DNA of 64,000 bases. It comes from Comamonas terrae. GTDB taxonomy: Bacteria; Pseudomonadota; Gammaproteobacteria; Burkholderiales; Burkholderiaceae_C. This document shows, one piece after another, positions 56,806-64,000 of this stretch (positions are counted from its first letter, which is position 1; the number at the start of each line of letters is the position of its first letter). Made by a program: the position numbers and the translations under genes. The notes beneath the pieces are model-generated. The model was not told where the DNA came from. It worked only from the letters and a program-made list of their open reading frames with translations, and did no database searches. The stretch is from positions 248,001 through 312,000 of the forward strand of contig NZ_BCNT01000003.1 in the NCBI RefSeq assembly GCF_001544075.1, in the 5' to 3' direction.

Positions 56806-59109
56806 GTGTCCAAGACAAAAAAGAAATCTATTCTTCCTCAGTGGGCCCTGGTTACAGCGAGCCTGACGCTGCTGGCGCCTTCGCCAGTCAGCGTTGCACA
56901 AGAGTTGCCGCCTGCCGCACCGTCATCGGCCGCAAGTCCTTTAGCCAATCTTCCTCTCAGAGAGCTGGAGCCCACCTTCCGGCAGCTGGGACAGGGCAGC
57001 TCCATGATGCTGCGCGGCGTGGAGAGCGAGGGCAATGTCAATATCAGCATTCGCCGTGACGAGCTGGTGGAGTCCGCGCTCCTGCGACTGACCTTTACGC
57101 TGTCTCCTGCACTGATTCCTTCTCTGTCGCATATCAAGATTCTTCTCAACGAGGAACTGCTGCAAACGGTCTCGTTGACCAAGGAACAACTGGGAACACC
57201 ACAGCATGTGGAACTGCCCATTGATGCCCGCCTTTTCACTGACTACAACAGGCTGCGCTTCCAGTTCATCGGTCATTACACGATGGACTGCGAGATGCCC
57301 AACCACACCAGCCTGTGGGCCGCCATCAGCAACGAGAGCCAGCTTAGCCTCAAGTTGCGCCAGCTTCCCCTCAGCAATGACCTGGCGCTCTTGCCAGCCC
57401 CGTTTTTCGATACCCGGGACAACCAGACCGTCAATGTTCCAATCGTTGTGGCCAATGCCGGCGACATGGGCCAGCTCAGGGCGGCCGGCTCTGTAGCCAG
57501 CTGGCTGGGCATGCTTGCAGGCTATCGCGGCAACCGCTTCCCGATTTTCGAGAATCAGTTGCCGCAACGCCATGCGATCGTGTTCGCGACCAACGAACAC
57601 CGCCCCGACTTCCTCAAGGAACAGCCCGCCGTCACGCAGCCCACGCTGACCATGATGTCGCACCCCGAGCATCCGACCGTCAAGCTGCTGGTCGTGCAGG
57701 GCAAGGACGATGCACAGCTGCAGCAGGCCGCCGATGCACTGGCCCTGGGCAAGGCTGCATTGACCGGCAGCAGCATGCAGGTGACCAAGCTGGAGTACCC
57801 CGAAAAGCGCAAGGCCTATGATGCGCCGCGCTGGCTGACCACCAAGCGGCCGGTTCTTCTTTCCGAACTGGTGGACAACCCTTCGGATCTCCAGCTGCGG
57901 GGCTACGCGCTCAACAACACCATCAACATTCCCGCGCGCATGGCGCCGGATCTGTTCTCCTGGAAAGGCAGGGGCGTCCCCCTGCAGCTCAACTATCGCT
58001 ACACGCCGAACTCGGTCTCGCAGCATGGCTCGCTCAGCCTTTCCATCAACGATCAGTTCATCAAAGCCTATCCCTTGCAAGCTGCGGATGACGACAAGAG
58101 CGGCAGAAGCACCATCATGCTGCCTCTGTTCGAGGACGGCAGCACCCAGACCAGCTCGGACTTCCGCATTCCGTCCTTCCTCGTCGGTGGAGACAACCAG
58201 CTCCAGCTGGGCTTCCAGCTGCCGGCGGCCGATCTGGGCCGTTGCCGCTCCACCCAGCCGACGGAGCTGCGTGCCGCCATCGACCCGGAATCCAGCATTG
58301 ACTTCAGAGGCTTCAGGCACTACCTGCCCATGCCCAATCTTGCGGCCTATGCCAATAGCGGCTATCCGTTCACCAAATACGCCGATCTGAGCCAGACATC
58401 CGTTGTCCTGCCCAACCATCCCACTGCAGCCGACGCCGAGGCCTACCTGACGGCCGTGGCACGCATGAGTGCCGCGACCGGTCTTGCAGGCGTACGCTTC
58501 AGCCTGCTGAATGCGGACCAGATCGAAAAGGCGCGCGATACGGACATTCTGCTGGTCTCCGCCGGCGACAAGGACGGCCTGCTGCAGAAGTGGTCTCAGG
58601 ATATCCCGACCCTGATTTCAGCCGGCAAGCGCACCACCCATTTGCTCGAACGCGCCATCGGCTCGCTGAGCGAATTGTTCCAGCACGCTGCAGACGCCCC
58701 CACGCCCGCCACCACCGGACTGGCCACGCTGGAGGGTGAAGGCCCGCTGGCGGCCATCGTGGGTTTCGAATCCCCGCTGCACAAGGGCCGCAGCATCGTG
58801 GGCCTCACAGCCAGCGACGATGTCGCCATGGGCCATATCTCCAGAGGCCTCAGCGATTCAACCAAGATCAGCGCCATGCGCGGCGACCTGAGCTTTCTGC
58901 GTGCCGAGCAGGTGGAGAGCTTCCGTGTGAATCCTGTCTATTACGTGGGCGACCTGCCCTGGTGGCAGCGCATGTGGTTCCATCTGCACAACCACCCCCT
59001 GGCCCTGGCATTGGCCGGTATCGCCACGGGCCTGCTGCTCACTTTCCTGGTTTACGGGGCGCTGCGCTCCCTGGCTGCCCGCCGGCTTGCCGGCAGGAAC
59101 AATGTTTGA
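56806..59109 (+). CDS. bcsB: Cellulose synthase regulatory subunit BcsB
   Basis: A 767-residue periplasmic protein anchored by a C-terminal membrane segment (near residue 732). BcsB guides the cellulose chain from BcsA across the periplasm. An N-terminal signal peptide is followed by the BcsB fold: LGQGSSMMLRGVESEGNVNI, LRFQFIGHYTMDCEMPNHTS and LSLSINDQFIKAYPLQAADD. The start is GTG at 56806 with AGGAG 5 nt before it; an ATG five bases upstream is out of frame. GC content at the 5' end is lower than in the neighbours (about 57% over 56821-56880). It is the first gene of the operon as seen; bcsA is not upstream. Confidence 0.93.
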   Translation: MSKTKKKSILPQWALVTASLTLLAPSPVSVAQELPPAAPSSAASPLANLPLRELEPTFRQLGQGSSMMLRGVESEGNVNISIRRDELVESALLRLTFTLSPALIPSLSHIKILLNEELLQTVSLTKEQLGTPQHVELPIDARLFTDYNRLRFQFIGHYTMDCEMPNHTSLWAAISNESQLSLKLRQLPLSNDLALLPAPFFDTRDNQTVNVPIVVANAGDMGQLRAAGSVASWLGMLAGYRGNRFPIFENQLPQRHAIVFATNEHRPDFLKEQPAVTQPTLTMMSHPEHPTVKLLVVQGKDDAQLQQAADALALGKAALTGSSMQVTKLEYPEKRKAYDAPRWLTTKRPVLLSELVDNPSDLQLRGYALNNTINIPARMAPDLFSWKGRGVPLQLNYRYTPNSVSQHGSLSLSINDQFIKAYPLQAADDDKSGRSTIMLPLFEDGSTQTSSDFRIPSFLVGGDNQLQLGFQLPAADLGRCRSTQPTELRAAIDPESSIDFRGFRHYLPMPNLAAYANSGYPFTKYADLSQTSVVLPNHPTAADAEAYLTAVARMSAATGLAGVRFSLLNADQIEKARDTDILLVSAGDKDGLLQKWSQDIPTLISAGKRTTHLLERAIGSLSELFQHAADAPTPATTGLATLEGEGPLAAIVGFESPLHKGRSIVGLTASDDVAMGHISRGLSDSTKISAMRGDLSFLRAEQVESFRVNPVYYVGDLPWWQRMWFHLHNHPLALALAGIATGLLLTFLVYGALRSLAARRLAGRNNV

Positions 59110-60262
59110 GCGGCGGCTCAAGCGCCGCAGCTGGCTGCTGTCGGCGGCCAGCCTGACTGTGGCCGGGCCGCTGACCGGTCTGGCGGCGCGCCCGGCCCGG
59201 GCGGCCACGACACCCTGGCCGATGTGGGAGCAGTTCAAGCGCAGCTTCATGACCCGGGACGGGCGCATCGTCTCCGACGATGAAAAAGGCGGCCAGACCT
59301 ACTCCGAGGGTCAGGCCTATGCCCTGTTCTTTGCGCTGGCGGCCAATGACCGGCCGGCCTTCGAGCTGCTGCTGCAATGGACGGAAAACAACCTGTGCGC
59401 CGGCGACCTGAGCACCGCACTGCCTGCCTGGCTCTGGGGACAGAAGCCGGATGGCAGCTGGGGGCCGCTGGATACCAATGCAGCCTCCGATGCCGACCTG
59501 TGGATCGTCTACCTTCTGGCGGAGGCGGGACGGCTGTGGAACGACCGGCGCTATCGCGCCATGGCTTCGGTCATGGGCGCGCTGCTGCTGGACAAGGAAA
59601 CCGAAGACCTGCCGGGCCTGGGCCTCACGCTGCTGCCCGGCCCCCAGGGCTTCAAGCTGGGCGAGGGCCGATGGCGCCTCAACCCCAGCTATGTGCCGCT
59701 GCAGGTGCTGGACCGGCTGGCCCAGGCCCTGCCCCAGCAGCCCCGCTGGAAGGCACTGCAGGCCAGCTCCCTCAGGCTCATCGTGGACTCGGCGCCCAAG
59801 GGCATCGCGCCCGACTGGGTGATCTACGACGCCAAGCAAGGTTTTCTGAAGGACCCGGACAAGGACAAGGCACAGGGTGCCTACAACGCCATCCGTGTTT
59901 ATCTCTGGGCCGGCATGCTGCACCCCGAGGCCGCATCGCGCGCGCAGGTCCTTGCGGCGCTGCGCCCCATGGCCAGGCTGGTGCATGACACCGGTCGCCC
60001 CCCCGAGCGCATAGACCCCATGAGCGGCGAGAGCACGGGCACCGCGCCCGGCGGCTTCAGTGCCGCCATGCTGCCATTTCTGAGTGCGCAGGGCGACGAG
60101 GAGGCCGTGCGTGCCCAGCAGACCCATCTGCAAGAGCAGCCCCTGCGGCCCACGGCGTATTACGAACAATGCCTGGCCCTGTTCGGGCTCGGCTGGATGC
60201 AGCAGCAATACCGTTTTGGCAGGCTTGGCGAACTCCAGCCCAAGTGGACCTCCCGACCATGA
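59102..60262 (+). CDS. bcsZ: Cellulose-operon endoglucanase BcsZ (GH8)
   Basis: A 386-residue periplasmic endo-1,4-glucanase of family GH8 that trims cellulose during synthesis. The N-terminus FERRLKRRSWLLSAASLTVA is signal-like with a twin-arginine KRRSWL. TYSEGQAYALFFALAAND carries the general-acid Glu (E69). PAWLWGQKPDGSWGPLDTNA and DADLWIVYLLAEAGRLW follow. At GAYNAIRVYLWAGM the residue 262 is Asn, where E. coli BcsZ (as I recall it) has the Asp of SYDAIR. The ATG at 59102 overlaps the end of bcsB by 8 bp, and the TGA overlaps bcsC by 4 bp. Confidence 0.92.
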   Translation: MFERRLKRRSWLLSAASLTVAGPLTGLAARPARAATTPWPMWEQFKRSFMTRDGRIVSDDEKGGQTYSEGQAYALFFALAANDRPAFELLLQWTENNLCAGDLSTALPAWLWGQKPDGSWGPLDTNAASDADLWIVYLLAEAGRLWNDRRYRAMASVMGALLLDKETEDLPGLGLTLLPGPQGFKLGEGRWRLNPSYVPLQVLDRLAQALPQQPRWKALQASSLRLIVDSAPKGIAPDWVIYDAKQGFLKDPDKDKAQGAYNAIRVYLWAGMLHPEAASRAQVLAALRPMARLVHDTGRPPERIDPMSGESTGTAPGGFSAAMLPFLSAQGDEEAVRAQQTHLQEQPLRPTAYYEQCLALFGLGWMQQQYRFGRLGELQPKWTSRP

Positions 60263-63200
60263 ATCCTTTCGCTTGCACATACCAGCCGCTGGGCGCCATC
60301 GCAATCGCCGCGCTGCTGTGCTGTACCTCTTCCATGGCGCAGTCCGGCGCCAGCGAGGCCGTGGAGGCCGAGCTGCTGCGCACGGCCCAGATGTGGAGCG
60401 GCCGCCAGCGCGCCGACCTGGCCCGCCAGTCGATAGAAAAGCTGCTGAGCATCAATCCACGTTCGCCCCAGGGTTTGGCCGCGCTGGGGGACATTGCCTT
60501 GCAGGAGGGCAAGACCCAGGAAGCGCAAAGCATTCTCGCCCGCCTGCAGAGCATCCATCCGTCAAGCCAGTCGGCCCGCGACCTTGCCGCGTTGATCAAC
60601 GCATACGGCCCGGGCAAGCAGCAATTGGCGCAGATGCGGCTCATGGCCCGCGCCGGGCGCAAGGCCGAAGCCGCGGCCATTGCCCGGCAGCTCTTTCCGG
60701 CAGGCCCGCCGCAGACCGGCAGCCTGATGCGCGAGTACTATCAGATCATCGGTGGCGACCCCGAGTCCTCGGCGCAGCCGGCGAACGCCCAGAACGGGGC
60801 ACAGCCTGCTGCCCCCAACGCTGCACGCACCGACCCGGCCACGGACAGAGTGTCACCCCAGTCCGGCCCTCCCCGGGATCAGCAAGCGCAGGCCGCGCGC
60901 GATCCCGCCAGCGTCGCGCTCAGGGCTGGATTGGCCGCGCTGGACAAGGGTGAGCTGGAGCAGGCCGAACGCAGCTTCGACGAAGTGCTCCAGCGCAGGC
61001 CGCGCGATGCGCAGGCACTGGGCAGCAAGGGCCTGCTGCGCATGCGCCAGGGCCGCCATGCCGAAGCGCTGCCCCTGCTGGACCAAGCCTACGCCATAGA
61101 CCGCCAGGGCAAATGGCGGGACCTGCGCGCCACGGCTCAGTTCTGGGCCCATCTGCGCGCCGCCGAAGCCGCGCTGCAGGCCGATGATCTGGCGGCAGCG
61201 CAGCAGTTGTCGCAGCAAGCCCTGCAGCAGCAGCCCGACAATCTGCAGGCATTGATGCTGGCCGGAGAAATCAAGGCCCGCCGGCAGGATGCTGCCGGCG
61301 CCGAAGCCTATTACCGGCAGGCCCTGCGGAGCAGTCCCGGCAATGTTCCGGCCCTGACCGCTCTGGCCGATCTCTATGCCACCCAGGGTCACCCCGAGCG
61401 CGCACGCCAGCTGCTCGAACAGACCGCGCAGCAGCAGCCCGGTCTGGCCCGGGACCTGCAGCCCGTGCAGGCCCGTGTGCTCGACCGCGAAGCCAATACG
61501 GCGCTTGAGGCCGGCCAGCTCAGCAAGGCGCTGGGCCTTCAGGAGCAGGCCCTGAAGCTCACGCCTGCCGATCCCTGGCTCAGGCACCGGCTCGCACGCA
61601 CCTATCTGCGCATGCAGCAGCCCGCATCGGCGCTGCAGGTCATGGATGCGGGCATCGCCCTCGCCCCTGCAGAACCGGACATGCGCTATGCACGGGCCCT
61701 GATTCGCAGTGCCGTCAATGACGACGAAGGCGCGCTGTTCGACATGCGGCAGATCCCCGAGGCCGCGTACAGCGAATCCATGCGCAATCTGCGCAACAGT
61801 GCACAGATCCATGCCTACATCGCCCAGACCGCGCGCGATCCCGCCCTGGCCCGGGCCCGGCTGGATGCGGCCGAACGAGCGGCAGGCAACGACAGCGACC
61901 TGCTGTATGCGGTCTCCAGTGCCTGGTTCCGCATGAACCGGCCGCAGGAAGCCGTGGCCGTCTTTGACCGCCGCATGGCCAGGCTGCCGGCTCCCGAGCC
62001 TGCCGATCGGTTGCGCCAGGCGCAGTTGCTCGGCCGCGCAGCCGAGGACAGCCGGCTGCAGTCCCTTCTGCCGCAGCTCCTGGCACGAAAGGACTGGACG
62101 GCCGAGCAAGATGCGGACCTGCTGGGCATACAGGCCGATTACCTGGAACGGCAGGTGGATCTGGCCATGGCACAGGCCCGCCCGGCGCAGGCCCGGCGGC
62201 TTGCAACCTCCCCCTTGCACCAGGGCCGGACCACGCAGGCCCAGCGCAGCGCCGCCCGCGCCCGCCTGATGCTTGCGGCCAACGAAAACGCCGCGGCGCT
62301 CGAGCAGTTCGACATCGCCCTCAAGGACACGCCTGACAGCTACGACCTGCACATAGGGCGCGGCAATGCGCTTGCACGCATGCACCAGCTTGAGGCCGCC
62401 CGATCGGAAGCGCAATGGGCGCAGCAGCGCGCAGCCGGCCAGGAGCCCTACCGTCAGCTCGCACTGGTTCGACTGTGGCAGCGGGCCGGCCAGCCGGAGC
62501 AGGCCAGGGCCTTGCTGGCATCGTTGCAGGCCGTCAACCCGGACGACACCGAAGTGCTGCTGCACAGCGCGCGCCTGGAACGCTCGGAAAGCCGGTATGC
62601 CCAGGCCCTGTCTTCCTACCGCGACGCACTGGCCCTGGAACGCCGCAGCCTGCCTGCGGACAGCATCGCCCTGCCCGATTCCGTGGCCAAGATCGAGTCG
62701 GACATCGCATCCATAGAGGGACGCCGCCAGAGCTGGGTCGAAGTCGGCCAGACGGGACTGCGCAAGTCCTCCACCGACGGCATCTCCTCCCTGCATGGTT
62801 GGGAGCGCCCCGCCGTGGCATGGTTCCCGCGCGGCTACGACGGCCTCTATTTCCTGCACGTGGACCAGGTCCATCTCGATGCCGGCGCCCTGCCCGGAAA
62901 CGCCGACGACGCGCTGAGCTACGGCCAGGTGGCAGCCTGGCCCTCGGCCCGGTATCCGACCACGGGCGCGCATTCCAAGGCAGACGGGTACAACGTCGGC
63001 TTCGGCTATCAGGCCGACCGCTGGCAATGGGACATAGGCACGACCGGCGCAGGCATGCCCGTCACCAATGTGGTCGGCGGCATTGCCCATACCGGCGACT
63101 GGCGCGATATCGGCTACCGGGTAGAGGTGTCGCGCCGCCCGCTAACCGGCAGCCTTCTTTCCTATGGCGGAGCACACGATCCCATCACCGGCCAGACCTG

Positions 63201-63855
63201 GGGCGGCGTGGTCGCCACGGGCGTGTCCGCACGCGCCTCCACCGATGTGGGCGGCTTTGCTGCTTCGCTCAGCGGCAACTACGCGGCCCTGACCGGCAAG
63301 AACGTGCGCAGCAACACCCGCTGGCAGCTGCGCGCCGCGCTGGATCGCGACATCTGGCGCACGCCCAGCCAGGTCGTCAATTTGGGTGCCGCACTATCCT
63401 TCTGGGGCTATGCGCGCGACCTGTCCGAGTACAGCTGGGGCCATGGCGGCTACTACAGCCCCCAGCGCTATGCCTCCATCTCCCTGCCGCTGCAATGGAG
63501 CGGCCGCGAAGGCCGTTGGACCTGGCTGCTGCGCGCTTCGGTGTCCTATTCCCGCAGCTCCAGCAATCCTACGGACTATTTCCCCACCGACCCGCAGCTG
63601 CAAGCCCAGGCCTATGCGCTGGGCCGGTCGGCCGTCTATGCAGGGGGCAGCAGCACGGGCTTCGGCAGGTCGCTGCGCGCGGTCCTCGAGCACCAGCTCA
63701 CTTCCAACCTGGCCCTGGGGGCGCAGTTCGAAATGGACCGCTCGGCATACTACGCGCCCACCAGCCTGATGCTCTACGCGCGCTTCCTGTTCGATCCCGT
63801 GACGGCACCGCTCGCGAACCGGCCCCGCCCCGTACAGCCCTATTCGAGCTTCTGA
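60259..63855 (+). CDS. bcsC: Cellulose export outer-membrane protein BcsC
   Basis: A 1,198-residue protein that carries cellulose through the periplasm and the outer membrane. A signal peptide ends near residue 28. Residues from about 35 to 830 are tetratricopeptide repeats (for example ARQSIEKLLSINPRSPQGLA and KALGLQEQALKLTPADPWLR) with an Ala/Gln/Pro-rich linker near 180-215. The last 330 residues are the BCSC_C beta-barrel, ending in a C-terminal Phe typical of barrel proteins. The ATG at 60259 overlaps the bcsZ stop codon (ATGA). Confidence 0.93.
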   Translation: MNPFACTYQPLGAIAIAALLCCTSSMAQSGASEAVEAELLRTAQMWSGRQRADLARQSIEKLLSINPRSPQGLAALGDIALQEGKTQEAQSILARLQSIHPSSQSARDLAALINAYGPGKQQLAQMRLMARAGRKAEAAAIARQLFPAGPPQTGSLMREYYQIIGGDPESSAQPANAQNGAQPAAPNAARTDPATDRVSPQSGPPRDQQAQAARDPASVALRAGLAALDKGELEQAERSFDEVLQRRPRDAQALGSKGLLRMRQGRHAEALPLLDQAYAIDRQGKWRDLRATAQFWAHLRAAEAALQADDLAAAQQLSQQALQQQPDNLQALMLAGEIKARRQDAAGAEAYYRQALRSSPGNVPALTALADLYATQGHPERARQLLEQTAQQQPGLARDLQPVQARVLDREANTALEAGQLSKALGLQEQALKLTPADPWLRHRLARTYLRMQQPASALQVMDAGIALAPAEPDMRYARALIRSAVNDDEGALFDMRQIPEAAYSESMRNLRNSAQIHAYIAQTARDPALARARLDAAERAAGNDSDLLYAVSSAWFRMNRPQEAVAVFDRRMARLPAPEPADRLRQAQLLGRAAEDSRLQSLLPQLLARKDWTAEQDADLLGIQADYLERQVDLAMAQARPAQARRLATSPLHQGRTTQAQRSAARARLMLAANENAAALEQFDIALKDTPDSYDLHIGRGNALARMHQLEAARSEAQWAQQRAAGQEPYRQLALVRLWQRAGQPEQARALLASLQAVNPDDTEVLLHSARLERSESRYAQALSSYRDALALERRSLPADSIALPDSVAKIESDIASIEGRRQSWVEVGQTGLRKSSTDGISSLHGWERPAVAWFPRGYDGLYFLHVDQVHLDAGALPGNADDALSYGQVAAWPSARYPTTGAHSKADGYNVGFGYQADRWQWDIGTTGAGMPVTNVVGGIAHTGDWRDIGYRVEVSRRPLTGSLLSYGGAHDPITGQTWGGVVATGVSARASTDVGGFAASLSGNYAALTGKNVRSNTRWQLRAALDRDIWRTPSQVVNLGAALSFWGYARDLSEYSWGHGGYYSPQRYASISLPLQWSGREGRWTWLLRASVSYSRSSSNPTDYFPTDPQLQAQAYALGRSAVYAGGSSTGFGRSLRAVLEHQLTSNLALGAQFEMDRSAYYAPTSLMLYARFLFDPVTAPLANRPRPVQPYSSF

Positions 63856-63856
63856 C

Positions 63857-64000
63857 ATGCAACAGATTACGGATCTTTCCAGCAATCGTGCAGCCCTACC
63901 ACCCATGGGCCTGGGTATCGACGGCCTGCCGGACGGCATGGGACAGCTGCCGCACCATGGCGTGATTGCACTGGCGGGCCCACCCGGCCCGGCTTTCGAG
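63857..64000 (+). CDS. Start of a probable BcsE-like (GIL-domain) protein, cut by right edge
   Basis: Open to the right edge, with 48 codons visible starting ATG at 63857, one base after the bcsC stop. The product starts MQQITDLSSNRAALPPMGLG and continues IDGLPDGMGQLPHHGVIALA. The stretch LGIDGLPDGMGQLPHHGV resembles the opening of BcsE (GIL domain), a c-di-GMP-binding helper of cellulose synthesis. The match is short and from memory, so the name is tentative. No strong ribosome-binding site is present, and it probably depends on translation of bcsC. Confidence 0.45.
   Translation, partial: MQQITDLSSNRAALPPMGLGIDGLPDGMGQLPHHGVIALAGPPGPAFE

Overview
The window looks like a chromosomal segment from a high-GC betaproteobacterium of the family Comamonadaceae, most likely Delftia, Comamonas or a close relative. 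This is inferred from strong GC bias, a long-form 2-isopropylmalate synthase, Bug-type solute-binding proteins, a BPSS1780-type membrane protein, the polA / small exported protein / homoserine kinase neighbourhood, and short palindromic intergenic repeats that I associate with this family. No phage, insertion sequence, CRISPR array or rRNA gene is visible. Most of the window is core housekeeping sequence.

Layout. Bases 1-7.7 kb, all minus strand: a lipoprotein cut by the left edge, a LuxR-type regulator overlapping an unrecognised membrane-anchored protein, an Aer-like PAS chemoreceptor, and DNA polymerase IV. 7.7-13.7 kb: a LysP-type lysine permease, a DMT exporter, an AraC-type regulator and leuA. 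13.9-21 kb: a lactate-use region made of a divergent FMN dehydrogenase/lactate permease pair followed by a complete E. coli-like lldP-lldR-lldD operon with two clear LldR operators. 21-32.8 kb, minus strand: pbpC and a thioester-type alpha-2-macroglobulin, separated by four small genes and a 263-bp element with inverted-repeat ends.

33-43 kb: a Bug-type binding protein, argH, a DMT transporter, a LytS/LytTR two-component pair, a ZIP metal transporter, a dienelactone hydrolase, azlCD and a divergent Bug-like protein. 43-56 kb: polA, a small exported protein, thrB, a BPSS1780-family protein, a PhoX-like phosphatase behind a Pho-box-like site, uvrD, guaC and a 3-hydroxyisobutyrate-dehydrogenase-type oxidoreductase. 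56.2-56.6 kb: three identical tandem tRNA-Lys(CUU) genes. 56.8 kb to the right edge: a cellulose operon beginning bcsB-bcsZ-bcsC and followed by the start of a probable BcsE-like gene. The catalytic subunit BcsA is not in the window.

Main points for a second look: the paired LldR operators; the MITE-like element whose end supplies a stop codon; ACAAT-type -10 boxes 6-8 nt before the start codons of dinB, polA, uvrD and one small gene, suggesting leaderless mRNAs; the BcsA-less start of the cellulose operon next to a tRNA array; the unrecognised 797-residue protein; and leader structures before leuA, guaC and the phosphatase gene. No clearly new multi-gene system is evident.
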